64,000 bases of DNA. Origin: an uncultured Eubacteriales bacterium. Lineage in GTDB: Bacteria > Bacillota > Clostridia > Christensenellales > Aristaeellaceae. Below the pieces are notes generated by a model, which saw only the letters and a program-made list of their open reading frames with translations, did not search any database and was not told the origin of the DNA. The stretch is taken from assembly GCA_902777335.1 (NCBI GenBank), contig CACYTF010000002.1:62001-126000 (forward strand), written 5' to 3'. Both the position numbers and the translations under genes were made by a program. Positions 16,205 through 25,186 of the stretch are shown here, in pieces. Position 1 is the stretch's first letter, and each line of letters begins with the position of its first letter.

Positions 16205-16265
16205 CGATTAACATGTTGATCGTTAACACGATAACTATTATAGCACCGTTCATGGCCGCGGTCAA
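16205..16265 (-). promoter_or_regulatory. Promoter and operator of the marR-ABC exporter operon
   Basis: Minus strand -35 TTGACC (16265..16260), 17-base spacer and extended -10 TGCTATAAT (TATAAT at 16242..16237). Just downstream lies the near-perfect 18-base palindrome CGATTAACATGTTGATCG (16205-16222), and TCGTTAACACGA overlaps it. These fit MarR binding sites blocking early transcription. Confidence 0.8.
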
Positions 16266-16314
16266 GGGCGTATCAGGCGCGGCGGAGGTTAAAAACACGT
16301 GCCTTGAAAAGGGC

Positions 16315-16349
16315 GAAGCCCCCTGCGCCGGTATGGCGCAGGGGGCTTC
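16315..16349 (-). terminator. Terminator of the EF-G-like gene
   Basis: GAAGCCCCCTGCGCC and GGCGCAGGGGGCTTC form a perfect 15-base stem with a 5-base loop. On the minus strand GCCCTTTTC follows, a short T-run. Confidence 0.8.
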
Positions 16350-16372
16350 GCGCGCAAACGCGCGGGGAAAGA

Positions 16373-18454
16373 TCAATCGTCGTCCTCTTCCTCGGCCTTG
16401 TAGGCTTCGATGACCTTCTTGGCCTCGTTGGCGGGGACCTCCTCGTAGCGCTCAAAGCGCATCGTGAAGGAGCCGCGGCCCTGGGTCATGGACCTCAGGT
16501 CGGTGGCGTACTTGAACATCTCGGACAGCGGCGCTTCGCCGATGACGCGCTGCAGGTCGCCGACCTTCTCAGAGCCCAGTATGCGGCCGCGACGCTTGCT
16601 GATGTCGCCGTAGATGTCGCCCACGTTGGCGTCGGGCACATCCACCTCCACGTGGTAGATGGGCTCCAGCAGCACGGGGCTGGCCGTGGTCAGCTGCTTG
16701 AAGGCCAGGCGCGCGGCGGTCTTGAACGCCATTTCGGAGGAGTCCACCGGATGGTAGCCGCCGTCGTACAGCTCGGCGGTCAGGCCCACCACGGGGAAGC
16801 CCGCCAGCACGCCGTGCTTGATGTTGTCGATCAGGCCCTTTTCAACGGCCGGGATGTACTGGCGCGGGACGGTGCCGCCCACGACGCTGTCTACAAAGTG
16901 GAACTCGGTATCGTTCGGGTCCTCATTGGGACGGAAGCGGATCTTGACGTCGCCGAACTGGCCGTGACCGCCGGACTGCTTCTTGTGGCGGCCCTGCACG
17001 TCGATGGGCTTGCGGATGGACTCGCGATACGGAATCTTGGGGTCGCGCAGGTCGCACTCGACCTTGAACTTGCTGGCCAGCTTCGCGGCGACCACGTCGA
17101 TGGCCGTCTCGCCCAGGCCGCTGAGCACGGACTCGGCGGTCTCCACGTTCTTCTCGACGCGGATGGTGGGATCCTCCTCCATCAGGCGGTTCAGGCCGGA
17201 GAAGATCTTGTCTTCCTCGCCCGCCTTCTTGGCGTACACGGCCTTGGAGATGCAGGGGGCCGGGAAGTCCATGTCGGCGAACCGCACCGGGTTGGCGGCG
17301 TCGCACAGGGTGTTGCCGGTGGCCAGCGACTGCAGCTTGGCCAGCGCGCACAGGTCGCCCGCGCACACCTTCTGGGTGGTGGACTGCTGCTTGCCCTTAA
17401 GGATGTAGATGGTGCCGGGCTTCTCGGCCTTTTCGGCGTTCACGTTGTACAGCGCGGTGCTGCTGTCCAGCGTGCCGGAGGTGATCTTCAGCAGGCTCAG
17501 CTTGCCCACGAACGGGTCGGCCATGGTCTTGAACACGCGGGCGGAGAAGGGCTGATCGTCGGCGCACACGCGCTCGACGGCCTCGCCGGTCTTCGGGTTG
17601 GTTCCCTCCAGCACCCGTCCGGCGGGAGAGGGCATCAGGTCGATGATGTTGTCCAGCAGCTTGGCCATGCCCACGCGGCTCACGCTGGAGCAGCACACCA
17701 CGGGCACGACGGTGCCGTCCAGGATGCCCTGGCGCAGGCCGTGCATCATCTCTTCGGGGGACAGCTCGCCCTCCTCGAAGTACTTCTCCATCAGCTCGTC
17801 CTCGGCGCCGGCGGCGGCCTCCATGATGGCCTCGCGGGCCTTCTCCACGTCGCCCGCCATGCTCGCGGGAATGTCGATGGTCTTCAGCGACTTGCCCTCG
17901 CCGGTGAAGGCCTTGTTCTCCAGCACGCAGACCACGCCGGCGAACTTGCCGTTCTCGATGATGGGCAGCTCAATGGGCGCGATGTGGCTGCCGTACTTGT
18001 CGGTGATGCTGGCCAGCGCCTTGGTGAAGTTGGCGTTTTCCTGGTCCATCTTGTTGACGACGATCATGCGGGCGGAGTGGGCCTTGTCGCACATCGCCCA
18101 GGCCTTCTCGGCGCCCACGTCCAGGCCGGACACGGCGCCCACGACGATCAGCGCGCCTTCGCACACGGTCATCGGGCCCACCTGCTCGCCGGCGAAATCA
18201 AAGTAGCCGGGAATATCCACCAGGTTCACCTTGCGGTCCTTCCACTCCAGCGGCGCCATGGCGGCGGAGATGGATATGGTGCGCTTGATCTCCTCCGGGT
18301 CGTAGTCCATGGTCGCCTGGCCGTCCTCGACGCGGCCCTGGCGGTCGATGGCGCCGGCGGTGAACAGCAGCGCTTCGGCCAGCGTGGTCTTGCCGACGCT
18401 GCCGTGACCGATGATGGTCAGGTTACGGATATTCTTGGCCTGATAGTCTTTCAT
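16373..18454 (-). CDS. Elongation factor G paralogue (FusA2-like translational GTPase)
   Basis: The 693-residue GTPase has the full EF-G domain order. G1 is GHGSVGKTT near residue 16 and G4 is NKMD near 135. Differences from canonical EF-G are visible: switch I reads KRTISI rather than RGITI, and G3 is DIPGYFDF rather than DTPGHVDF, so the catalytic His is Tyr. The C-terminal domains have SGGHGQFGDVKIRF and a final EEVPANEAKKVIE. Such paralogues are common in Clostridia beside the essential fusA; their task (stress, recycling or back-translocation) is not settled. It is monocistronic, without str-operon neighbours. Confidence 0.9.
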   Translation of the reverse strand: MKDYQAKNIRNLTIIGHGSVGKTTLAEALLFTAGAIDRQGRVEDGQATMDYDPEEIKRTISISAAMAPLEWKDRKVNLVDIPGYFDFAGEQVGPMTVCEGALIVVGAVSGLDVGAEKAWAMCDKAHSARMIVVNKMDQENANFTKALASITDKYGSHIAPIELPIIENGKFAGVVCVLENKAFTGEGKSLKTIDIPASMAGDVEKAREAIMEAAAGAEDELMEKYFEEGELSPEEMMHGLRQGILDGTVVPVVCCSSVSRVGMAKLLDNIIDLMPSPAGRVLEGTNPKTGEAVERVCADDQPFSARVFKTMADPFVGKLSLLKITSGTLDSSTALYNVNAEKAEKPGTIYILKGKQQSTTQKVCAGDLCALAKLQSLATGNTLCDAANPVRFADMDFPAPCISKAVYAKKAGEEDKIFSGLNRLMEEDPTIRVEKNVETAESVLSGLGETAIDVVAAKLASKFKVECDLRDPKIPYRESIRKPIDVQGRHKKQSGGHGQFGDVKIRFRPNEDPNDTEFHFVDSVVGGTVPRQYIPAVEKGLIDNIKHGVLAGFPVVGLTAELYDGGYHPVDSSEMAFKTAARLAFKQLTTASPVLLEPIYHVEVDVPDANVGDIYGDISKRRGRILGSEKVGDLQRVIGEAPLSEMFKYATDLRSMTQGRGSFTMRFERYEEVPANEAKKVIEAYKAEEEDDD

Positions 18455-18542
18455 GTGGAATTCCCCCTGTATGATATTTTACTGCGCGCACAAGCGCAAC
18501 GGATGGTTTACCCTCTACGCGCTTATATGCCATAGTGCTTAC

Positions 18543-18570
18543 ATTTTAACAGAAAAATGGCGGTTTGAAA
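18543..18570 (-). promoter_or_regulatory. Possible promoter of the EF-G-like gene
   Basis: Minus strand -35 TTTCAA (18570..18565), 16-base spacer and -10 TAAAAT (18548..18543). The match is moderate and implies a leader of about 80 bases. Confidence 0.4.
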
Positions 18571-18678
18571 AGCCCTTTTTGAAGGATTTTTTCATTTCAC
18601 AGGGAATTTTCAATTAAACCGCGTCCCGAAGCCCGAAATCCCGGGCTTCAGGACGCCACGATGGAGGAGAAACGCCCG

Positions 18679-19926
18679 GTGATTCGAACGCTGTCGCTGA
18701 TGCTCGCCCTGGCGCTGGCCGCCTGCGCGCCCGCCCTCGCCCACACGCGGGACGAGGTGCGCGCCGCCTGCCCGGCCCTTCAGCACGGCGAGGCCGATTC
18801 GCCCTACGCCGAGCCGCCCCGCGTCGAAGCGCCCTACGAAGCCGGCGCGCTGACGGAGGAGGCCCGCGCCCGGGCGCTGGACTACCTGAACTTCGCCCGG
18901 TGGCTGGCGGGGCTCGAGCCGGTCGTCGAGAGCCAGATCTACGACTATCAGTGCCAGCACGGCGCGGTGCTGCTGGCGGCGCTGGACTACGTGGACCACA
19001 ACGCCCCCCGGCCCGCGGACATGGACCGCAACTTCTACGACTCGGCCCACATCGCCACCACCTCCGGCTGCATCGCCAAGTTCAACTGGATGCGCGGCAC
19101 CATACTGCGCGAGGGGGTGGAGTACTTCCTGCGGGACGACGGCGAGGTCAACCTGCCCGTCCTAGGCCACCGGCGCTGGGCGCTGAACCCGATGATGGCG
19201 GCCACCGGCTTCGGCCTGGCCAATTCCGCCTCGGGTATGAGCTACGTGACCATGTACGCCCACGACCTGGGCAACCCGAGCGCCGCGTGGGACAGCGTGC
19301 CCTGGCCCGCCCCCGGCGCGTTCCCGGCGGAGCTGATGCACGACCACCTGGCCTGGTCCGTCACGCTGAACCCCGACGTGTACGACCTGAGCGCGCCGGA
19401 TATCGAAGTGACGCTCAGCGAAGCAGGCGGCCTGTGCTTCACCTTCCGGCCCGCGGAGGGCATTGGCGACGGCTTCTGCGCCCTGAGCCTCGAGGGCTAC
19501 GGCGCGGGGCCCTGCCTGATCTTCCGGCCCGACTTCACCGGCACGGGCTTTACCGACTACCTGCAGAACCAGCGCTGGACGGTGCGCGTCGACGGCTTGA
19601 CGGGCCGCGACGGCGCACAAAGGCCCATGGAATACGCGGTGGATATGGTGTCGCTGACGCCCCAGGACGCCGTCAATGTGGAGATCACGCCGCTTTCCGC
19701 GCGGCTTGCCCCCGGCGAGGCGCTGGCGCTTCGGGCGGACGTGGTGCCCGCCTGGGCCGACGACCTTCATGTCACCTGGAGCAGCACCGACGCGGCGGTG
19801 GCCACGGTCAACGAAAACGGCCTGGCGACGGCCGTCGGCCCCGGTGTGTGCGAGATCGTAGCCCGCACCGCCAACGGCTGCGAGGACCGGTGCGCGCTGA
19901 CCGTGGCGCCCGTCGATTCCGATTGA
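18679..19926 (+). CDS. Secreted CAP-domain protein with C-terminal Big2 domain
   Basis: The protein has a CAP/SCP-like domain (residues about 50-200 with DYLNFARWLAGLEPV, YVDHNAPRP and GHRRWALNP), a middle beta-rich region and a C-terminal bacterial Ig-like Big2 domain (VEITPLSARLAPGEALAL to the end). GTG 18679 is preferred over ATG 18661 because GGAGGAG lies about 9 bases before it and the result is a clean leader of about 20 residues. LALAAC could be a lipobox, or cleavage may follow APALA. CAP proteins are often surface-exposed; substrate unknown. A GC-rich hairpin (18621-18654) sits just upstream. Confidence 0.82.
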   Translation: MIRTLSLMLALALAACAPALAHTRDEVRAACPALQHGEADSPYAEPPRVEAPYEAGALTEEARARALDYLNFARWLAGLEPVVESQIYDYQCQHGAVLLAALDYVDHNAPRPADMDRNFYDSAHIATTSGCIAKFNWMRGTILREGVEYFLRDDGEVNLPVLGHRRWALNPMMAATGFGLANSASGMSYVTMYAHDLGNPSAAWDSVPWPAPGAFPAELMHDHLAWSVTLNPDVYDLSAPDIEVTLSEAGGLCFTFRPAEGIGDGFCALSLEGYGAGPCLIFRPDFTGTGFTDYLQNQRWTVRVDGLTGRDGAQRPMEYAVDMVSLTPQDAVNVEITPLSARLAPGEALALRADVVPAWADDLHVTWSSTDAAVATVNENGLATAVGPGVCEIVARTANGCEDRCALTVAPVDSD

Positions 19927-19951
19927 CAAAGCCCCCTGGTTCTGTTAAAAT
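19923..19951 (+). promoter_or_regulatory. Sigma-A promoter of the phosphoribosyltransferase gene
   Basis: Perfect -35 TTGACA (19923-19928) overlapping the stop codon of the previous gene, 17-base spacer and -10 TAAAAT (19946-19951). Confidence 0.85.
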
Positions 19952-19992
19952 TTCTATCAGAAAACAAAACACACAAACGAGGTGTTTCCGCA

Positions 19993-20556
19993 ATGAAAAA
20001 CACGGCTTATAAGATGAACATCGCGGGGCTGGACCGCGCGCTGCCGCTGTGCCCCATCTCCGACAAGCTGATGATCGGCGCCTTCGTCATATTCGGCGAC
20101 ATGGAGCTGACCACCGCCTGCGCGAAGGCGCTGCTGGCGCGCTGCCCCGAGCACGACGTGCTGATCACTGCCGAGAGCAAGGGCATACCGCTGATCTGCG
20201 AGATGGCGCGCATGAGCGGCAACGAGCGCTACGTGCTGGCCCGCAAGTCCCCGAAGCTGTACATGAAGGACGTGCTGACGGTCGAGGTGCGCTCCATCAC
20301 CACCGACCACAAACAGACGCTGTGCCTGGACGGCAGCGACGCCGAGTACATGAAGGGCAAGCGCGTGGTGATCGTGGACGACGTGATCTCCACCGGCGAG
20401 TCGCTGCGCGCGCTGGAGGCGCTGGTCGAGCGCGCCGGCGGCAACATCGTGGGCCGCATGGCGATCCTCGCCGAGGGCGACGCCACCAGGCGCGACGACC
20501 TCATTTACCTGGAAAAGCTGCCCCTGTTCGACAGCGAGGGCAGGCCGATCGAGTGA
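19993..20556 (+). CDS. Purine phosphoribosyltransferase-like protein (adenine/xanthine type)
   Basis: The 187-residue protein is a type I phosphoribosyltransferase. The PRPP-binding loop is VVIVDDVISTGES near residue 118, preceded by VLITAESKGIPL, which resembles the base-proximal loop of Apt, Xpt and the PurR effector domain. It would join a purine base to PRPP for salvage. The base specificity is not readable; adenine- or xanthine-type is most likely by length and loop. GAGGTG precedes the ATG. It is monocistronic, with its own promoter and terminator. Confidence 0.82.
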   Translation: MKNTAYKMNIAGLDRALPLCPISDKLMIGAFVIFGDMELTTACAKALLARCPEHDVLITAESKGIPLICEMARMSGNERYVLARKSPKLYMKDVLTVEVRSITTDHKQTLCLDGSDAEYMKGKRVVIVDDVISTGESLRALEALVERAGGNIVGRMAILAEGDATRRDDLIYLEKLPLFDSEGRPIE

Positions 20557-20577
20557 GAAAGGCAGATGTTTTATGCG

Positions 20578-20603
20578 ACAGGGGCGCCGAACGGCGCCCC
20601 TGT
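20578..20603 (+). terminator. Terminator of the phosphoribosyltransferase gene
   Basis: CAGGGGCGCCG and CGGCGCCCCTG pair around a short AA loop, followed by the T-rich TTGTTGCTTT. Confidence 0.85.
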
Positions 20604-20639
20604 TGTTGCTTTGGAAATCATGTGATCAGAATAGGGTGC

Positions 20640-20881
20640 CCTATCCCTCGCCGCGACGGGGAAGCTATTTAGCCTCCCCATCCGCAGATGGGTTCGAACG
20701 CCCGGAGAACAGTCCGGTGGACTGTTCTCAGTGAGAACGGGCCGGCAGGCCCCTGGAGAGGGGGACCGCTTGCGGGGGTGGGGGCCTGAACGTTCCGTCG
20801 TGCGCGGCGGTTCGTCGGGGGGCCCTATCCCCCGCTTCGCGGGTACTTCCCCATCGGCGGATGGGGAAGCTATTGGCGCGC
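20640..20881. repeat. Palindromic repeat field, left part
   Basis: Several self-complementary blocks occur here: GAACAGTCCGGTGGACTGTTC (near 20708), a GAGGGGGACCGCTTGCGGGGG motif (near 20757) and CCCCGCTTCGCGGG followed by TACTTCCCCATC (near 20830). These same blocks recur at 21281, 21421 and 21560 and, inverted, near 55.25 kb. No gene is present apart from chance open frames. Confidence 0.85.
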
Positions 20882-21244
20882 CTATCCATGATTTTCCCTC
20901 CTCCGGCACTGCTCAAATATGTCATTGACGACAATGTCAAACTGCCTGTTGACATCGGCGTTGCTGTACCTCATGACATGAAGGCCCAGGGATTTCAGAT
21001 ACGCGTCTCTCGCTTCGTCATAGCTCTTGCCATGCTCAAGGAAGTGCTGTGTTCCATCCACTTCAACCACGACGCCGAGCTGCGGACAGTAGAAATCCAC
21101 GATATAACTGCCAAAAACAGCCTGTCGCCTGAACTTCCACGGCAAGCGCTTCAAGCCGTCATAGTAGAGGTGCTTTTCCTCGCGCGTCATATTCTTCCGC
21201 AATTCGCGGCTGCGCGTCAACATGGTATGCTGATCCGCCGGCAT
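20882..21244 (-). CDS. DUF559 endonuclease-like protein
   Basis: The 120-residue protein matches DUF559, a Vsr/very-short-patch-repair-like restriction fold. Typical motifs are TREEKHLYYDGLK near residue 20, WKFRRQAVFGSYIVDFYCP with the metal-binding Asp, and VVVEVDGTQHF near 58 with the ExD and Gln/His residues. The family is predicted to nick or cut DNA. The gene is wholly surrounded by palindromic repeats on both sides, which suggests it spreads with them. A purine-rich site lies upstream of the ATG at 21244. Confidence 0.85.
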   Translation of the reverse strand: MPADQHTMLTRSRELRKNMTREEKHLYYDGLKRLPWKFRRQAVFGSYIVDFYCPQLGVVVEVDGTQHFLEHGKSYDEARDAYLKSLGLHVMRYSNADVNRQFDIVVNDIFEQCRRRENHG

Positions 21245-21712
21245 ATTCGCTCACCCTTTCGGGATGGTTTGTCTGGAGTGCCCCCGCTTCGCGGGTACTT
21301 CCCCGTTGCGACGGGGAAGCTAATTATGCCTCCCCGCCCGCAGGCGGGGAGGGGGACCGCTTGCGGGGGTGGGGGTCCTGAACGCTCCGTCGTGCGCGGC
21401 GATTCGTTTGGGGGCCCTATCCCCCGCTTCGCGGGTACTTCCCCATCTGCGGATGGGGAAGCTAATGAGCCTCCCCATCCGCAGATGGGGAGGGGGACCG
21501 CTTGCGGGGGTGGGGGTCCTGTACGTTTCGTCGTGCGCGGCGATTCGTCGGGTGGCCCTATCCCCCGCTTCGCGGGTACTTCCCCATCTGCGGATGGGGA
21601 AGCTATGGGTTGCGATATCTCTGGCCGTCCTGCCGGCCCTTTTATCGAACAAATCCCGTCAGGGATTTGAATGTCCAGAACTCCACTCTCCACTCTCCAC
21701 TCTTCACTCTCC
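21245..21712. repeat. Palindromic repeat field with ~139-bp direct repeats
   Basis: Units starting at 21281, 21421 and 21560 (140-bp spacing) each contain CCCCGCTTCGCGGGTACTTC, a GGGGAAGCTA hairpin arm, then the GGGGGACCGCTTGCGGGGGT block and GTCGTGCGCGGCGATTCGT. The third unit is truncated. From about 21675 a short run of CCACTCT heptamers leads directly into the stop codon of addA. No gene is supported. Confidence 0.88.
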
Positions 21713-24700
21713 CTACACCTCCACCGTCCCCCCGCCATGCAGCAGGCACAGCGTTCTCTGCTTCACCTTCATGCCCGTGATAATCTCCAGCGCCAGGGCG
21801 TAGACGTTCAGCTGTTTTTCGTAGTGGGCGCGCAGGGCGTCCATGTCGTCGGTACGGTCGGTCTTGTAGTCCAGCAGCACCCACTGGCCGTCCTCGACGA
21901 AGCAGCAGTCGATGGTGCCCTGAACCAGCAGCTCCTCTCCGGCGAAGCGGCCGGCCTCGGCGGGGGTCAGGGCGTCGGCGGCCTTCAGCATCACGTTGAA
22001 GGGCCACTCGCGGCGCACCTGCTCCGAGCGGCGCAGCCGCTTTCCGATGTCGCTCTCCAGGAAGCGGACCAGGCGCGCGGGCTCCACGGCGTCGCGCTGG
22101 GGCTCCTCGAGGAGCCGCCGCTCGGTGAAGTCGTCCAGCTGGCGGACCACCTCGGCCTCCAGCGCCCTGCCGGTCAGGCCGGTGAGGGCGTCCAGGGCCA
22201 GCAGCTGCATGCAGCGGTGATAGGCGGTGCCCCGCTCGGCCCCGGTCATGCGGCGGGCGTCCTCCGAGAGGAAGGCGGGGCGCTCCGCCAGCACCGGCAG
22301 CACCTCCGGGCCCTCGATCTCCCGCAGCAGCCCCGACGCGGTCAGCTTCAGCGGCTTGTCCGCGGCCAGGGGGTCGGGATACCGCCAGGCCATCTGCGCC
22401 TCCAGCTCCGGGTTGGCATAGGTCTGCGGATCGGCCATCACCCGGTCGAACAGCGCCTTCGCGTCCGCCGCGCCGTCGGGGGACTCGGGCCGGATCGACG
22501 CGCCGGGCACGATCTCAAGCGCGGAGCACAGCGGCGCGCCCTGCGCCTCGGCCCCGCAGCGGGCCGCCATGACCAGGTCCAGGTGGCTCGCGGCGGCGAA
22601 CGGCGCGGCGGACAGCGCCTGCCAGCGCTTCATGGCCCTTTCGGCGCCCTTCACCGTGCCCACCAGCACCAGTTTGTCCATGGCGCGGGTCAGCAGCACG
22701 TAGAGTATGCGCATCTCCTCGGCGGCGTCCTCCCGCTGGCGGCGGGCCATGATGGCCGCCTGGGGCAGCGTCACCCGCCGGGTGCGCAGCTCGGGGTCGA
22801 ACCAGCTCATGCCCGCGCCCAGATCCCGGTGGGTCAGCAGCGGCGCGCTGGTCTTTTCCGCGTGGTACTTCCGCGCCAGCTGCGCCCCAAAGACCACCCG
22901 GAACTCCAAGCCCTTGCTCTTGTGCACCGACATCAGCCGCACCACGTTGTCGTTCTCGCCCAGCAGGTGGGCGGCGTCCCCGTCCCCCTTCTGGCGCAGG
23001 TGCTCGGTGTAGGCCAGGAAGCGGGTCAGGGAGCCGGAATACTGGTCGTCAAAGCCGCAGGCCTCCACCACGAAGCGGTCCAGATTGGCCTGCCGCTGGG
23101 CGCCGCCGGGCAGCGCGCCCACGTAGGTGTAGAAGCCGCTCTCGTCCAGCACCGTCCGCACGAACTCGCCCAGGCCCACCCCGTCCAGCCGCAGCCGCCA
23201 GCCGGCCATCTGCTCGAAGAAGGCCTTCAGCCGCCGGGCGATGCCGTCGTCCGCCGCATTTGCGTAGGCCGCGGCGGCGTCCACATAGGCGGCGGTCCTG
23301 TGGGCCACGCGGATCTGCGCCAGGTCGTCCGAGGTCAGGCCCACCGCCGGGGAGCGCAGCACCGCGATCAGCTCCACGTCGCTGCGAGCGTTGTCGATCA
23401 ACCGAAGCATCGACGTGAGCCAGATGATCTCCATCGATTCGTAGTACCCCGCCTGGCCGTCGGCGTAGGCGGGTATGCCGTGGGCCAACAGCACCGGCAT
23501 CATCGCCGAGAACGCCTCCGCCTTGCTGCGGGTCAGTATGGCGAAGTCCCGGAACCTCAGAGACGGGTCCTCGGCCATCATCTGCCGGATGGTCCGGGCG
23601 ATCAGCACGCCCTCGCGCTCCATGGCAGTGATCAGCTCTGCGGCGTCATCCGCGTCCGGCGCGTCCTCCGGCTCGGGCTCGGCGTCGGCGTCGATCAAGA
23701 GGATCGACACGTCCCGCCCGCCGTCCTCCCCTTGGGGCAGGCCCGGGTTCAGCCGCGCCAGCGCGTCGTATTCGATCTCGGCGTCGCCGCCGGTCATCAC
23801 CCGCTCGAACACCATGTTCACAAAGTCGAGTATGCCCTTGCGGGAGCGGAAGTTGCGCGTCAGCGGCAAGAGCGTTCCGCCCTCGCCCCGGGCGTAGGCC
23901 GCGTACTTCTCCATGAACAGCCGGGGCTCCGCCAGCCGGAAGCGGTAGATGGACTGCTTCACGTCCCCCACCATGAACAGGTTGTCCGAAGCGCAGACGG
24001 CGCGCACCAGCGCCTCCTGAATATCGGAGGTGTCCTGGTATTCGTCCACGAAGACGTAGTCGTAGCGCTCCCGCACGGTCCGGGCCAGGGCCGGGTCCTT
24101 CAGCGCGTCCAGCGTCCGGTGCTCCAGGTCGGCGTAGGTCAGGCCGGACTGCTCGGCCTTGGCCGCCCCGTACAGCTCGGCCGCCCGCCGGGCGATGTCG
24201 GCCAGCGCGGCCATCTGCCCGGACAGCGCCTTCGCGTCCGCCCGGGCCTGCAGAAGGGGCAGCCCGGTCAGCTTTGCCGCCGCCAGGGCCTTCTTCGCCG
24301 CGTCCCGCAGGCGGCCGACCGTCTCCGCGGTCTCCGGGTCCGCGCCCTCGCCCCGCCGGCCCCGGGCCGGGGTAAACTCAAAGCCGGTCAGCGCCCGGTA
24401 CAGGCCGTCGTAGTCGTCGATGGCCGTCAGCTCCGAAAGCGCCTCCAGGTCCGCCCGCATGGCGGCCTCGTAGTTCTGGGGGCAGCCGGGCAGCGACAGC
24501 GCGTGGGCCAGGTGCACCCGGGCGGCGCGCAGGCAGCGGCGGGCGTCGTCCTTCAGCTCGTCCTGCCAGGCCCGCAGCCTGTCCTGATCGCACCGGGCGA
24601 CCTCCGCAAGCCACGCCTCGGGGTCGGGCCGGTCCTCCATGCGCCGCATCAGCACCTCCGCCGCCGCCCGCACCCCGGCGGGGCCCCGGCCATAGTCCAG

Positions 24701-25156
24701 CGACAGCAGCGCGTCGCCGCCCGCTTCATAGGCTTCCTCCAGCGCCGCGTCCAGCGCCTCGTCCCGAAGCCGGGCGTCCAGGGCGCTGTCCAGCACGCGG
24801 AAGGCCGGGTCGACCCCGGCGGATTCGAAGTGGGTGCGCAGGAAGTCGGCGCAGAAGGCGTGCAGCGTGGAAATGCTGGCGCTCTCCAGCTTTAAAAGCT
24901 GATCGCGGCAGCGGGCATCCCCCACTGCCGCGCGCGCGCCGAGCCCCGACGCCAGCTTGGCCCGCATGTCCGAGGCCGCCGCCCGGGTGAAGGTGACCAC
25001 CAGCATGCGCTCCAGGTCCGCGCCGTCACAGGTGATCAGGCGCAGCACCCGCTCCACCAGCACGGTGGTCTTGCCCGACCCCGCCGCGGCGCTGAGCAAT
25101 ATGTTGCCGCCCCGCGCCTCGATGGCGCGCAGCTGTTCATCGGTCCAGTTGGGCAT
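21713..25156 (-). CDS. addA: AddA helicase-nuclease subunit
   Basis: The 1147-residue UvrD-type helicase has a C-terminal nuclease. Walker A is AAAGSGKTTVLVER near residue 25, Walker B is VFVDEYQDTSDIQ, and later helicase motifs are MSVHKSKGLEF and RILYVLLTRAMDK. The nuclease motif GTIDCC...VLLDYKTD lies near residue 1095. AddAB processes double-strand ends for RecA. ATG 25156 is chosen over GTG 25165 because GGGGGAGG ends 8 bases before it. addB, normally adjacent, is not next to it; uppP lies upstream instead. Confidence 0.92.
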   Translation of the reverse strand: MPNWTDEQLRAIEARGGNILLSAAAGSGKTTVLVERVLRLITCDGADLERMLVVTFTRAAASDMRAKLASGLGARAAVGDARCRDQLLKLESASISTLHAFCADFLRTHFESAGVDPAFRVLDSALDARLRDEALDAALEEAYEAGGDALLSLDYGRGPAGVRAAAEVLMRRMEDRPDPEAWLAEVARCDQDRLRAWQDELKDDARRCLRAARVHLAHALSLPGCPQNYEAAMRADLEALSELTAIDDYDGLYRALTGFEFTPARGRRGEGADPETAETVGRLRDAAKKALAAAKLTGLPLLQARADAKALSGQMAALADIARRAAELYGAAKAEQSGLTYADLEHRTLDALKDPALARTVRERYDYVFVDEYQDTSDIQEALVRAVCASDNLFMVGDVKQSIYRFRLAEPRLFMEKYAAYARGEGGTLLPLTRNFRSRKGILDFVNMVFERVMTGGDAEIEYDALARLNPGLPQGEDGGRDVSILLIDADAEPEPEDAPDADDAAELITAMEREGVLIARTIRQMMAEDPSLRFRDFAILTRSKAEAFSAMMPVLLAHGIPAYADGQAGYYESMEIIWLTSMLRLIDNARSDVELIAVLRSPAVGLTSDDLAQIRVAHRTAAYVDAAAAYANAADDGIARRLKAFFEQMAGWRLRLDGVGLGEFVRTVLDESGFYTYVGALPGGAQRQANLDRFVVEACGFDDQYSGSLTRFLAYTEHLRQKGDGDAAHLLGENDNVVRLMSVHKSKGLEFRVVFGAQLARKYHAEKTSAPLLTHRDLGAGMSWFDPELRTRRVTLPQAAIMARRQREDAAEEMRILYVLLTRAMDKLVLVGTVKGAERAMKRWQALSAAPFAAASHLDLVMAARCGAEAQGAPLCSALEIVPGASIRPESPDGAADAKALFDRVMADPQTYANPELEAQMAWRYPDPLAADKPLKLTASGLLREIEGPEVLPVLAERPAFLSEDARRMTGAERGTAYHRCMQLLALDALTGLTGRALEAEVVRQLDDFTERRLLEEPQRDAVEPARLVRFLESDIGKRLRRSEQVRREWPFNVMLKAADALTPAEAGRFAGEELLVQGTIDCCFVEDGQWVLLDYKTDRTDDMDALRAHYEKQLNVYALALEIITGMKVKQRTLCLLHGGGTVEV

Positions 25157-25186
25157 TCCGGCCACCTCCCCCTGGCAGATCCTCCG

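Noticed and set aside
12128..18535. Several long plus-strand frames opposite the ABC, MarR and EF-G genes
   Set aside because: All are antisense shadows of well-supported genes, with composition dominated by His, Gln, Val and Ala and no known family.
21671..24895. Long plus-strand open frame of over 1000 codons opposite addA
   Set aside because: It mirrors addA in a high-G+C region, has no ribosome site and is rich in His/Gln/Arg/Val as expected of antisense frames; addA has complete motifs.
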